From the IMG/VR virus record IMGVR_UViG_3300048927_000140, positions 1 through 64,000 of that record: DNA of 64,000 nt; one strand, 5' to 3'. The notes under the pieces were generated by a model, which had not been told where the DNA came from, ran no database searches, and saw only the letters and a list, made by a program, of their open reading frames with translations. The DNA is from a virus. Numbering within the stretch: the first letter of the stretch is position 1; each line of letters begins with the position of its first letter. Made by a program: the position numbers and the translations under genes. Positions 41,578-50,510 of this stretch are shown here, one piece after another.

Positions 41578-42212
41578 TTACCGCAGAAGCATTGAAGCGG
41601 TTCGCGCCTACCATGAAGTGCGATCCAGACAAGCTGGTCGCGGCCATAGGCCTTGCTGTCGAAAAGGCCCAGCTCAACACTCAGCGGCGTCTTCGCTATT
41701 TCTTGACCCAGACGCAATTCGAGACCCAGGGCTATACGAAGTTCGAGGAGAATCTGAACTACTCGACGCCTGAACGGTTGGTAACAGTGTGGCCGACGCG
41801 GTTCGCTCTGGATCCTAAACCGGGCCAAAGTCTGGCACGCGCTACTGAATACGTGCGACAGCCGCAGAAGCTTGCCAACTTCGTGTACGCCAATCGCAAC
41901 GGCAACGGCGGGCCAGAAACCAACGACGGCTGGAACTTCAGGGGACAAGGCTGCATTCATACGACGTTCCGCAACAACTTCTTGGCCTGTTCCAAGTCGA
42001 TGTACGGAGACGATCGGTTGGTGAAAACTCCCCAGTTGATTCAGGAGATCGAGGCCGGCATGCTCGCCGCAGCGTTCTTCTGGAATACCAACGGCCTGAA
42101 TGCGCTGGCTGACGCAGACTCGTTCACTGAGGTGACGAGACGCATCAATGGCTCGGCCGCTACTGTTCCAGAACGTCTTCCTGTCCTAAATCTCGCCAAC
42201 ACGCTGTTCTGA
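41574..42212 (+). CDS. Endolysin, GH19 (chitinase-like) muramidase
   Basis: A 212-residue peptidoglycan hydrolase with family GH19 motifs: FLTQTQFETQGYTKFEENLNY, with candidate catalytic Glu50 and Glu59, then FVYANRNGNGGPET, WNFRGQGCIHTTFRNNF, and the C-terminal FTEVTRRINGS. No signal peptide or binding domain, so it depends on the holin for export. It completes the lysis cassette. Confidence 0.88.
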   Translation: MITAEALKRFAPTMKCDPDKLVAAIGLAVEKAQLNTQRRLRYFLTQTQFETQGYTKFEENLNYSTPERLVTVWPTRFALDPKPGQSLARATEYVRQPQKLANFVYANRNGNGGPETNDGWNFRGQGCIHTTFRNNFLACSKSMYGDDRLVKTPQLIQEIEAGMLAAAFFWNTNGLNALADADSFTEVTRRINGSAATVPERLPVLNLANTLF

Positions 42213-42226
42213 TCGGAGGTCCAACC

Positions 42227-42967
42227 ATGGCCTCGGACACTCTGCTTTATTTTCCGCTCAATCTCCATCAGCGCGGCGTCAATGCTAGGACTTACGCGCC
42301 GATGCGATCCACACCTGTGGTGGAGACTGACGGATTTCTAATCACATACGTGCTGACGGCCACGGTGGGTTCTTTGCATCAGGGTCTGTACGTAATGGAC
42401 GGACGCTGCTGGCGCTTCATCCTGCCACAGCCTCTGTTGTCGGAGATACTCATCAGTGGCGCGGCCGTCGACGTGTACTTGGGCCTCGAAGACCCGGTAC
42501 CAGTAGCATTCGACGCCATGGTCTTCAAGAACGGCGTACAGGTTCAGGAGACCTCAATCGACGGTCCGTTCCTGTGGTGCGTCATTACACCACCGCAACA
42601 ACCTGAGCCACCAGCCCCGCCTGGGGATCTTACGTTGACAGCAATACGCGACGTGAGCGGTCACCGAGTAATGAAGGCCGTGGCAGGTGGTACAGATTAC
42701 GCGTCGTCTGCTGTAACAGACGACGCGCAACTCGTCCTTGGAATAAGCAAGGGTGCAGCGCTTGCCGGATCTCCGGTGAGCATTCAAACAGAAGGAGAGC
42801 TGGTAGAGCCTAGTTGGAACTGGGATCTGGAACGGCCGGTCTTCAATGGAGTAGATGGCTTACTCACGCAAGACAATTCCGCTAGTGGATACTCCTTGAT
42901 AGTGGGGATTCCTCTAACACCAAACACTATCTTAGTCGCCGTGAAACAACCAATCATCACTGTCTAG
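42227..42967 (+). CDS. Fibre-associated protein
   Basis: A 246-residue protein. The N-terminal part (LYVMDGRCWRFILPQPLLSEI, VYLGLEDPVPVAFDAMVFKNG) parallels the first 110 residues of the large fibre at 44376 (MYIYDSVAQQWRLQIPLEAVS, AVVYRNGVL), so they share a small module. The C-terminal half is Thr/Val/Gly-rich, beta-like. Probably a fibre or fibre-assembly component. Confidence 0.66.
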   Translation: MASDTLLYFPLNLHQRGVNARTYAPMRSTPVVETDGFLITYVLTATVGSLHQGLYVMDGRCWRFILPQPLLSEILISGAAVDVYLGLEDPVPVAFDAMVFKNGVQVQETSIDGPFLWCVITPPQQPEPPAPPGDLTLTAIRDVSGHRVMKAVAGGTDYASSAVTDDAQLVLGISKGAALAGSPVSIQTEGELVEPSWNWDLERPVFNGVDGLLTQDNSASGYSLIVGIPLTPNTILVAVKQPIITV

Positions 42968-42976
42968 GAGAAAGTA

Positions 42977-43585
42977 ATGGGTACTGCATCTACCAAGAAA
43001 ATCATCAAACAAGTAACCGGCACGCTGACCGAAGAAGCGGCGTTAACCACCAGCGCTGGCGCGGGTGACGCAGACCGTATTCCGGCGCTGAACGCTTCCG
43101 GAGTTCTCGATACCACGATCATCAACGGCACCGTAACTTCGGCCGGCGTCGCGGCTGCGGGTAAGACTCCGATCTTGGACGGCACGGGCCGTCTCGATCA
43201 ATCGACGATGCCTGTTGGTATTGTGCCAGAGACCGGCAGCATCGTGGCCTCTGAAGCACTGGCCGACGGTGACTTCGTGAACGTGTGGAACAACGCAGGC
43301 GTGCCGAACGTGCGTAAGGCCGACGCTTCCGTGAGTGGTAAAGAAGCACACGGTTATGTGCTGGCCGCTGTCGCCTCCGCAGGCACGGCGCTGGTTTACT
43401 TCGAGGGTTCCAACAACCACTTGACCGGCTTGACAGCGGGTCCGCGCTATCTGAGTGCCACTACCCCAGGATCTACCACAGGTACAGCTCCGACAGGCAG
43501 TGGCCAGATCGTGCAGCAGGTGGGCATCGCGTTCTCGGCCACTGCGTTGACGTTCGATCCGCAGCGTCCAATCGTTCTGGCGTAA
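42977..43585 (+). CDS. Fibre/spike-like structural protein
   Basis: A 202-residue Ala/Gly/Thr-rich protein with fibre-like turns (DADRIPALNASGVLDTTIING, GRLDQSTMPVG) typical of trimeric head-fibre or tail-fibre shafts, and a compact beta C-terminus (QVGIAFSATALTFDPQRPI). Ribosome site TAGGAGAAAGTA. Confidence 0.68.
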   Translation: MGTASTKKIIKQVTGTLTEEAALTTSAGAGDADRIPALNASGVLDTTIINGTVTSAGVAAAGKTPILDGTGRLDQSTMPVGIVPETGSIVASEALADGDFVNVWNNAGVPNVRKADASVSGKEAHGYVLAAVASAGTALVYFEGSNNHLTGLTAGPRYLSATTPGSTTGTAPTGSGQIVQQVGIAFSATALTFDPQRPIVLA

Positions 43586-43591
43586 TCTGTC

Positions 43592-43966
43592 ATGGCAGCC
43601 CGGCGCCCTATAGTAATAGTCGCCGGCGTGCAGCAAGAGGTCGTGGATACAGACAGTCTGCTTTTTGGTCTTGAGCAGAACACGTCGAAAAACATAGATG
43701 CCACAAACGGATTGGCCGCCAAAACACTGACGACTCGTAGGACTATTCTTACTGGCACGTCAGGTAACACGGCGTTCACGTTACCGGCTGCTTCTGCTGC
43801 GATAGACGGTATGCTGATAACGGTAATGTCCACCGCTGCGCGTGCTACGGTGACCTGGACCTCAAGCGGCGCAACCTTTACAGGAGCGCCTGGCAATCTC
43901 ACAGCGAATGTGGCTGTGACATTCCAATACCACCATGCTCTGACACGCTGGTTCATCTCCAACTAG
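43592..43966 (+). CDS. Small fibre-associated protein, tandem copy A
   Basis: A 124-residue beta-rich protein. It shares the segments NTSKxxDATNGL, TARRTxLTGT, PAASAAIDGM and VTWxSSGAT with the next gene, so the two are a tandem duplication. Function unknown; from context a tail-tip or fibre-cap protein. Confidence 0.68.
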   Translation: MAARRPIVIVAGVQQEVVDTDSLLFGLEQNTSKNIDATNGLAAKTLTTRRTILTGTSGNTAFTLPAASAAIDGMLITVMSTAARATVTWTSSGATFTGAPGNLTANVAVTFQYHHALTRWFISN

Positions 43967-43975
43967 GAGGCTCCT

Positions 43976-44347
43976 ATGGCAGTCCGACGCGCCATTGCTT
44001 CGGGATCCCCCGATCTTGAAATACCAACAACCGATGCGCTTGCTTACGGCTTGCAGCAGAACACGTCAAAAGAGGTTGACGCCACTAATGGGTTGACCTC
44101 CAAAACTATCACGGCTCGGCGTACCTATTTGACGGGTACCGCTGGGCTAACCTTTACTATCAACCTGCCAGCTGCCAGTGCAGCTATAGATGGCATGATC
44201 TTGACCATCATGAGTACGACTACGCGAAGCTTGGTGACTTGGGCGTCTTCTGGCGCCACGGCTCCGGGTATCGCAGGGCCGAATGCAAACACTCCAGTGA
44301 CAGTGCAGTACGATCACGCGACGACTCGATGGTATAAGGTCAACTGA
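43976..44347 (+). CDS. Small fibre-associated protein, tandem copy B
   Basis: A 123-residue paralogue of the preceding gene, differing mainly in the N-terminal 20 residues and the last loop. AGGAGGCTCCT precedes the ATG. Together they suggest duplication for variable receptor contacts or heteromeric assembly. Confidence 0.68.
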   Translation: MAVRRAIASGSPDLEIPTTDALAYGLQQNTSKEVDATNGLTSKTITARRTYLTGTAGLTFTINLPAASAAIDGMILTIMSTTTRSLVTWASSGATAPGIAGPNANTPVTVQYDHATTRWYKVN

Positions 44348-44375
44348 ATTTAAGTCTTTATCAAAAGGAGATGTA

Positions 44376-47090
44376 ATGTCGATTCCAATTTTCGTGCCCG
44401 TCACTCTGAAGGACGGCCCAAACTCCATCGAAGTGATGGCGCCATTCGTGGACACTTTGCCTGTGGTTCCGACCAATCAGCGTATTCTCATCTTGGATGT
44501 GATGGTTGGTCCTCTGGATCCCGGCATGTACATCTACGATTCTGTGGCCCAACAGTGGCGCCTGCAGATTCCGCTGGAGGCTGTGAGTCTCATCATCGTG
44601 GACTCGGACGATGCGTTCATCTACGCAGAAGTTCAGGCGCCGGTGACACTGCCAAACAACGCCGTGGTCTACCGCAATGGCGTACTGACTGCGCTGACCA
44701 CCATTCCGGTGGACAACGCGATCTACGGTGTTCGCGTTCCGAAGAGCGGCGGTGGCGGCGGTACTGGTACCGTAAATTCGGTCAACGGTGTGACGCCAGA
44801 CTCGTTCGGTAACGTGTCGCTGACCGCTTCGGACATTCCGGGCATTCCCGCACCTTACACCCTGCCGGCGGCCACCGTGTCCACCTTGGGTGGTGTGAAG
44901 ATCGGCAGTGGCCTGGCGGTAGCCGCCGATGGCACACTGAGCGCCAGCGGTTCGAGCTACGTCCTGCCTATCGCAAGTGATATCGTGCTAGGCGGCGTGA
45001 TGATCGGCTCGTCCTCCAAGCTGAATATCGATCCATCGACCGGCGCTCTGGATCTCGATGCTTCCGTGATCTCGCAGATCAATGCGGCGTTGACCTCGGT
45101 TGTTTCGGGTGGCGGCACCTCTCTGGTGAAGGGTACCGCAGCAGGAGTGGTTACGCTGAACGGTCTTGTTGCCGGTACCAATATCACCGTGACCGACAAC
45201 GGCGCCGGTGGTCTGGTAATCGCATCGACAGCCGGTTCGTCAACCATCACGCTGAATGGTGACGTTACTGGCGTGAGCGACAGTTCCGGTCTGATTCCTG
45301 CTGTGTTGGCCAACAGCGGCGTAACGGCCGGCGTCTACAATCGCGTCACCGTCGACGCCAAAGGTCGTGTGACTGCCGGTGTTGCCGCAACCACTCTGGC
45401 TGGTCTGGGTATCACTGCCGACTATCTGCCGCTTGCCGGCGGCTCGATGCTCGGCGATATCACGATGACTGGCGGCTTCACGATCAAGTCCGTACCTACG
45501 CCAGTCAATGGGACCGACGTACCCAACAAGGATTACGTTGACGCTGCTCTTGCAGCCGCCGCGAACGGCACCAACTGGAAAGGCGCTGTTGATGCGGCGT
45601 CGACCGGCAACCTGACGTTGAGCGGCACGCAGACCATCGATGGTGTCGCTGTTGCAGCAGGCAAACGTGTGCTGGTAAAAGACCAGACGGACCCTAAGAC
45701 GAACGGTATCTACGACGTGGCCTCCGGCGCTTGGACTCGTTCGTCCGACTCCAACACCTCGGCAAGTCTGTACAAGGGTGCTGTTCTGGTGCTGGCGGGT
45801 ACGGCCAACGGTCTGACCCAGTGGACGAACACTAACAGTGCCGCCCCAGTAATCGGTACCGACAACATCACCTACGGTCAACTGAAGGGTGCAGCCAATC
45901 AGTACGTTGCCGGCGCTGGCCTGAGCCTCAGTGGCCTGACCTTCAGCATTGCCAATACTGGTGTGACCGCCGGTACGTACTCGAAGGTGACGGTGAATCA
46001 GCAAGGTCAGGTGACCGCAGGTGCTGCTCTGGCATCGGCAGACGTGACTGGCGCACTGGGCTTCACTCCGTACAACGGAACTACGAACCCACTGGGCTTC
46101 ATCTCCGGCACGCAGCCTCTGATACTGACCGGCGACGTTACAGCCAATGGTCAACTGGGCAGCAGTCTCGCTACCACGTTGGCTAACAGTGGTGTGACGG
46201 CCGGCACCTACACTTCGGTGACTGTGGATGCCAAAGGTCGTGTGACCGCCGGTGGCACGATCTCGAGTGCTCAGATCCTTGCGGCACTGGGCTTCACGCC
46301 AGTCAACAAGGCTGGAGACACGATGGGCGGCGCGCTCAACTGGGCACCTGTTGCGTCCGTAGCTTCGGCAGCCACTACGCCAATCGGTGCAGCAAGCTCC
46401 AACTCGGTGAGTGTGACGGGTACGACTACCATCACGGCATTTGATACTGCTGTGTCGGGCGCACAGCGCACCGTGCAGTTCGCAGGTATCTTGACGTTGA
46501 CTAACTCGGCTGTTCTCCGACTGCCGAGTGGTGCCAACATCACGACCGCGGCCGGCGACGTTGCGGGCTTCACGAGTTTGGGCTCGGGCAACTGGCGTTG
46601 CGACTACTACAGCAAAGCTGATGGTACGCCGCTCGTAGCGACTGGCGGTCAGTCGCCGTTCTCGACCACGCAGATCTTCAACGGCTCTGTCGCTGTTCCT
46701 GCGGCCAAGTTCAAGAACGTAATCGAACTGGGCAACATTGTGGCTTCGACGCCAACTGCTGTGGACGTATCGAGTGGCGCGGTTACGCTTTCCACGAGCA
46801 ACGCAGGTGCCAACTGGACGTTCAATTTCCGTTGGTCTAACTCGACTCCGCTCGGCACTGCGCTGGCTGTGGGCGATTCGGTTACCATAGCCGTTATCAC
46901 CTCACAGGGGGCTTCGGCGTTCTACCCGACTGCATTCCAGATCGATGGTGCGGCCGTTACGCCATTGTGGCAAGGCGGCGCTGCGCCAAGCGCAGGCAAT
47001 GCAAATGGTAAGGACGTCTACACGTTCACCATCATCAAGCAAGCGGCGGGTGTGTACGTGGTGTTGGCAGCACAGACCCAGTACAAATAA
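44376..47090 (+). CDS. Large tail fibre protein
   Basis: A 904-residue fibre. N-terminal module shared with 42227, then a Gly linker, SVNGVTPDSFGNVSLTA, and the LPAATVSTLGGVKIGSGL repeat type also present in the 34947 fibre. The centre holds three copies of ANSGVTAGTYxxVTVDAKGRVTAG, a very common phage fibre repeat. The C-terminal region is a beta tip domain. An outward-facing host-recognition fibre; followed by a terminator and two propeller-like genes. Confidence 0.83.
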   Translation: MSIPIFVPVTLKDGPNSIEVMAPFVDTLPVVPTNQRILILDVMVGPLDPGMYIYDSVAQQWRLQIPLEAVSLIIVDSDDAFIYAEVQAPVTLPNNAVVYRNGVLTALTTIPVDNAIYGVRVPKSGGGGGTGTVNSVNGVTPDSFGNVSLTASDIPGIPAPYTLPAATVSTLGGVKIGSGLAVAADGTLSASGSSYVLPIASDIVLGGVMIGSSSKLNIDPSTGALDLDASVISQINAALTSVVSGGGTSLVKGTAAGVVTLNGLVAGTNITVTDNGAGGLVIASTAGSSTITLNGDVTGVSDSSGLIPAVLANSGVTAGVYNRVTVDAKGRVTAGVAATTLAGLGITADYLPLAGGSMLGDITMTGGFTIKSVPTPVNGTDVPNKDYVDAALAAAANGTNWKGAVDAASTGNLTLSGTQTIDGVAVAAGKRVLVKDQTDPKTNGIYDVASGAWTRSSDSNTSASLYKGAVLVLAGTANGLTQWTNTNSAAPVIGTDNITYGQLKGAANQYVAGAGLSLSGLTFSIANTGVTAGTYSKVTVNQQGQVTAGAALASADVTGALGFTPYNGTTNPLGFISGTQPLILTGDVTANGQLGSSLATTLANSGVTAGTYTSVTVDAKGRVTAGGTISSAQILAALGFTPVNKAGDTMGGALNWAPVASVASAATTPIGAASSNSVSVTGTTTITAFDTAVSGAQRTVQFAGILTLTNSAVLRLPSGANITTAAGDVAGFTSLGSGNWRCDYYSKADGTPLVATGGQSPFSTTQIFNGSVAVPAAKFKNVIELGNIVASTPTAVDVSSGAVTLSTSNAGANWTFNFRWSNSTPLGTALAVGDSVTIAVITSQGASAFYPTAFQIDGAAVTPLWQGGAAPSAGNANGKDVYTFTIIKQAAGVYVVLAAQTQYK

Positions 47091-47095
47091 TCAAT

Positions 47096-47121
47096 AAGAG
47101 CGGGCCTCGGCCCGCTCTTTT
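47096..47121 (+). terminator. Rho-independent terminator after large fibre
   Basis: AAGAGCGGGCC and GGCCCGCTCTT form an 11-bp stem with a 2-base loop as drawn (so 10 bp or fewer in practice), followed by TTTT. Confidence 0.85.
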
Positions 47122-47136
47122 CATAGGAGAACAACT

Positions 47137-48072
47137 ATGCCCGCACTATCAACCCGAGGAGGCATGACCTCTCAGGGCTTCGGAATGTTCATGCGCGGAT
47201 CTGGTGGCGCGTCCGAAGCGTTCGCGGTTTTTAATCGCGGTAATAATACGGCCTCGCAGTCTGCAAAATATTTTCTGAATCGTGACGTTACCCAGGACTT
47301 CAACTATCTGACCTCGGTACAGCGCGGAGGTCTCGCAATGTCGAACTCGGAGAAGCTGATTTCAAGCTGGGGCTTCCTGGCCGGCAATACTGGTGTGACC
47401 GGTTTTACGCTGCTGAATTTTGCCGACAGTTCGGTAGCAAACGGGGATCTGCTGGCAGCTTCACGTAATGGCATGGCGACCAGCATCGCCACAGACGGCC
47501 TGTACAACACCAACGGAACCACAGCAGTAGCCTCGGCTCTGACCTATAAGTACAACTGGTCTTCAGGCGCGCAGGCTGGCAGCACTAACTTGACCGTAGT
47601 AGCCAACTTTGGAGCGATGGCCACGAATGCGACAACCGCAATTGCGTGTCTAGGCAATGCAGGTCGCGTGACCAACCTGTATACCTGGGCATCCGCAGCA
47701 GTGATCGCAGGTCCGCAAACCCCTGTCGCCACTCAGACCCCAACAATGTGTGCCGCAGGGAATGCTGACATGGCGATCTTTGGCGGGTCCAGCACAGCCC
47801 CAAATAATAACAAGTACACTTATGCCAACAACGCTCTTGTGGCCCACACAATTGCGCTTGTGAACGGAAGCGCTGTAGCATCAGCGTCCGCAGGTAACGA
47901 GACCTATGGTATCTTCCACAATATATCGAATCCAACAGGATCAAATGTACAGAACAGGAAGTTGAGCTATGCTCCGGACACCTCGGTTAACGGAACAAAC
48001 TTTTCATTTGCATCAAACACGCCAACGGCCGCCTCCAATGGCATTGCCGGCGTAACATCTGCGGCTGCTTGA
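47137..48072 (+). CDS. Kelch/propeller-like repeat adhesin, copy 3
   Basis: A 311-residue protein. N-terminus MPALSTRGGMTSQGFGMF is shared with the next gene. The body has the same ~45-residue repeats as copies 1 and 2 (LTYKYNWSSGAQAGSTNL, NKYTYANNALVAHTI). Low charge, Ala/Ser/Thr/Asn-rich. Candidate receptor-binding tip protein. Ribosome site TAGGAGAACAACT. Confidence 0.7.
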   Translation: MPALSTRGGMTSQGFGMFMRGSGGASEAFAVFNRGNNTASQSAKYFLNRDVTQDFNYLTSVQRGGLAMSNSEKLISSWGFLAGNTGVTGFTLLNFADSSVANGDLLAASRNGMATSIATDGLYNTNGTTAVASALTYKYNWSSGAQAGSTNLTVVANFGAMATNATTAIACLGNAGRVTNLYTWASAAVIAGPQTPVATQTPTMCAAGNADMAIFGGSSTAPNNNKYTYANNALVAHTIALVNGSAVASASAGNETYGIFHNISNPTGSNVQNRKLSYAPDTSVNGTNFSFASNTPTAASNGIAGVTSAAA

Positions 48073-48166
48073 GGACCATCAAAAGCAATGCCTTAGATCC
48101 CGCATCGGGGTTGGGTAACACTTGGCAGCTCCGAAGTGGCCTGCCAAACTTATTAAGGAGAATCAA

Positions 48167-49075
48167 ATGCCAGCACTATCAACGCGTGGGGCTATGTCGG
48201 GTAATGGCTTCGGGATGTTTTCCACCCGCCTGAAGCCTTTGTATCCGGCTGGACAGTTTGGCGTCTATTACGCCGCGGCCACGTACTACAAATACACATA
48301 TGCGAACGACTCTGTTGTAACACATGGGGTCAGTGGTGCAACCGCATCGACGGCCTTCAAGGCTTGCTGCGCAAACGTGTGGGAAGGTCTATACACCGTG
48401 GGCACCGGCGGTAGTCTGTGTCAGCGCCTGAACTGGAGCGCGAGTACGATTGCCTCCCGAAGCCCTGGCCTGATTAATGCGTCGCAGTTCTTCTCCGGCA
48501 CTGGAAATGACGTTCAGGGGATTATACCGACCACGGTCGGATCGACGGCCGGTACCAACATCTACACCTTTGTGGCCAACACGCTCGTAGCCGGCACTAA
48601 CATGGGCACTTTTGGCACGAACGGCGGCGCCTGCGGTAACAGGGACTTCGGACTGTTCTGCGTTGGTGGCAGTTCCGGTTCTGCGGGCGCGCTGACCAAC
48701 GTCAAATACTTCCATAGCAGTGGCGGTGTAGCCAATGGTACTGCGTTCACCGGCTCGGCAACAAACAACGGAGCGGCGTCCATTGCTGAATTCGGCATCA
48801 TAGGACGAGGACAGAATGCGGTGCTGCAATCGTTCAAGTACACGTTTGCCAACGACGCGGTTGCTCCTGCTACGGCGTTTAAAGCCGCGCGTCAGGCTGC
48901 GGGTGCCTGGGGTAATGACGTTGTAGGTGTCTTTGCCACCAACGCTGTGAACACCTTTGACCGATATTTGTATGCAGCCGATACCACAACTCTGGTTACT
49001 GCTGCACCAGTGAACGTTGCTCAGGGTGCGCAAGGAGCAACGAACGGCATTCCAGGCGTGAGTTACTTCGGCTAA
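48167..49075 (+). CDS. Kelch/propeller-like repeat adhesin, copy 4
   Basis: A 302-residue paralogue with the same MPALSTRG start; ATG at 48167 is chosen by alignment to copy 3 and by AAGGAGAATCAA. Repeats include YYKYTYANDSVVTHG and FKYTFANDAVAPATA. The upstream 94 bases hold only a weak 7-bp hairpin (48122-48147). Confidence 0.7.
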   Translation: MPALSTRGAMSGNGFGMFSTRLKPLYPAGQFGVYYAAATYYKYTYANDSVVTHGVSGATASTAFKACCANVWEGLYTVGTGGSLCQRLNWSASTIASRSPGLINASQFFSGTGNDVQGIIPTTVGSTAGTNIYTFVANTLVAGTNMGTFGTNGGACGNRDFGLFCVGGSSGSAGALTNVKYFHSSGGVANGTAFTGSATNNGAASIAEFGIIGRGQNAVLQSFKYTFANDAVAPATAFKAARQAAGAWGNDVVGVFATNAVNTFDRYLYAADTTTLVTAAPVNVAQGAQGATNGIPGVSYFG

Positions 49076-49129
49076 TCTACTAATTTCATCGCACACAAAA
49101 ACCCTTCCACGTAATAAAGGAGAATTACT

Positions 49130-49855
49130 TTGAACGCCAAGCCACATCGCCAGAACTCTGGCTTCCAGCTGCGCCACTTTCTGGTCGGCAGCTGCACCAC
49201 TCCGGACGGCGCCTACGTATTGATGTACGGCCAACTGATCGATATGCAGGGCAAGTTGCGCCATGCAGAGTCGCAGTTGAAGGCCCGGCAGGCCAAGCTG
49301 AAGGCCGCAGAAGCAAAAGAGGCCAAAGCTAACTTCGAGCTAGAGCAAGCGAAAGACCCAGGACGTGCGGCGCCGGCCCATGAAGTTCTGCAAGCCGAGG
49401 CCGACGCGCTACAAGCACAGGCCGACCGTCTGGAAATCGAAGCCGACATTCCAACCTGGGACATGAACTTCGAGGCTGCCCAGGCCGAGTTGGCCGATAT
49501 TGAGAAACTCATGCTCGAACTCAAGCCACGCTGTAAGTATGCCCATCTTCCGATTCTGGAGATGAGCGAGAAATCTCAGGAAGAGGAGTGGCTGGGTGAG
49601 TTGAAGCAGCGCGCCGAGAACTTCCTGCTGACGGCCGGCACGATTCCGCACGATCATTTCCAGACCATGCGCATGCACCCGCAGTTCAAAACCCATCTGG
49701 TGCCACACATTCAGATAATGCACGACAAGATCAACACCATCGGTGCACGCTATCAAGACGGACCACAGAAAGGGCAACTGGTCGAGGGTGTGTTGCCCAA
49801 CATGGCTGCGCTGATGATGCAGATGGAAGAACCACAATTGCTGCTGGAGGGGTAA
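49130..49855 (+). CDS. Coiled-coil protein, TTG start
   Basis: A 241-residue protein with a TTG start after TAAAGGAGAATTAC. Residues 10-40 are beta-like (FQLRHFLVGSC, AYVLMYGQLIDMQG), then a long Ala/Glu/Lys/Gln coiled coil (about 40-125), then a helical C-terminal domain (EEEWLGELKQRAENFLL, HDHFQTMRMHPQFKTH). A chaperone or linker for tail fibres is possible from its location. No family recognised. Confidence 0.68.
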   Translation: MNAKPHRQNSGFQLRHFLVGSCTTPDGAYVLMYGQLIDMQGKLRHAESQLKARQAKLKAAEAKEAKANFELEQAKDPGRAAPAHEVLQAEADALQAQADRLEIEADIPTWDMNFEAAQAELADIEKLMLELKPRCKYAHLPILEMSEKSQEEEWLGELKQRAENFLLTAGTIPHDHFQTMRMHPQFKTHLVPHIQIMHDKINTIGARYQDGPQKGQLVEGVLPNMAALMMQMEEPQLLLEG

Positions 49856-49856
49856 C

Positions 49857-50060
49857 ATGGACTTCGGAGACATTGGACAGGAAGCAACTGAGATTCGCAC
49901 CGAAGCTCTGATAAGGGCTAAGCGTGCCGAAGCTAGGACTACCCTAGAGATTACCGGTATCTGCCATAATCCGAGGTGCGAAGACGATTGCGGCAACAAG
50001 GCCTTTTGTGGGCCCAAATGCCGCGATGAGTACGACAAGCTCAAGGAGAGAATGCAATGA
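49857..50060 (+). CDS. Small zinc-finger protein
   Basis: A 67-residue protein with an N-terminal helix and a C4 zinc site: CHNPRC ... FCGPKC, followed by RDEYDKLKERM. This resembles short DksA/TraR-type or DUF2116-like zinc ribbons seen in phages. Overlaps the next gene by 4 bases. A regulator of transcription is one option; a structural zinc protein is another. Confidence 0.68.
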   Translation: MDFGDIGQEATEIRTEALIRAKRAEARTTLEITGICHNPRCEDDCGNKAFCGPKCRDEYDKLKERMQ

Positions 50061-50446
50061 CGGACTATATTCGCGGACCCGCCAGTCCGCCACAAAGCTT
50101 TGGCCTACAGCTACGAGTCATGGCCGGGCGCAATCAGGTTCAGCGGCAGCTGGGTAACTTCAATGCTCTGTACTCGGCCGACGGAGCATCGATGCAGGAA
50201 GCCTACTTTGAGCTGGAGTCGGCCCAAGTCTGGCAGTCGAATCCAGGCGAGGTTTTTCAGCGCATCGTCATCTCGACGTCCAGCGTAGTGATCTTTGAAG
50301 GTGTGCTGCCAGATCTTACGCGGGTAAAGTTCCCGATCAACAAGCTGGCCGTGTTGGACACGGAATACAAAGCATGGAAGATCACCAATCTCAACACCGA
50401 GCGCGTGCGCGGTAATCTGAACTTCGTCAGTAACAGAGCGACCTAA
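50057..50446 (+). CDS. Unknown protein, last gene of the plus fibre block
   Basis: A 129-residue protein. N-terminal PASPPQSFGLQLRVMAGRN and a beta-rich end (QRIVISTSSVVIFEGVL...ITNLNTERV). It might be a tail or fibre accessory. A large palindromic terminator follows. Confidence 0.62.
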   Translation: MTDYIRGPASPPQSFGLQLRVMAGRNQVQRQLGNFNALYSADGASMQEAYFELESAQVWQSNPGEVFQRIVISTSSVVIFEGVLPDLTRVKFPINKLAVLDTEYKAWKITNLNTERVRGNLNFVSNRAT

Positions 50447-50453
50447 GACGACA

Positions 50454-50487
50454 AAAGGGAGTGTCCGAACGTTCGGACACTCCCTTT
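50454..50487. terminator. 34-bp perfect palindrome, bidirectional terminator
   Basis: AAAGGGAGTGTCCGAAC is followed directly by its reverse complement. Convergent genes lie on both sides, and each strand ends in CTTT with more T on the plus side. Confidence 0.85.
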
Positions 50488-50510
50488 CTTTTGGTCTGTG
50501 CGTCTTAGGA

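Noticed and set aside
48122-48147. 7-bp hairpin before the fourth propeller-like gene as a terminator
   Set aside because: Short stem, large loop and poor T run; may be chance.
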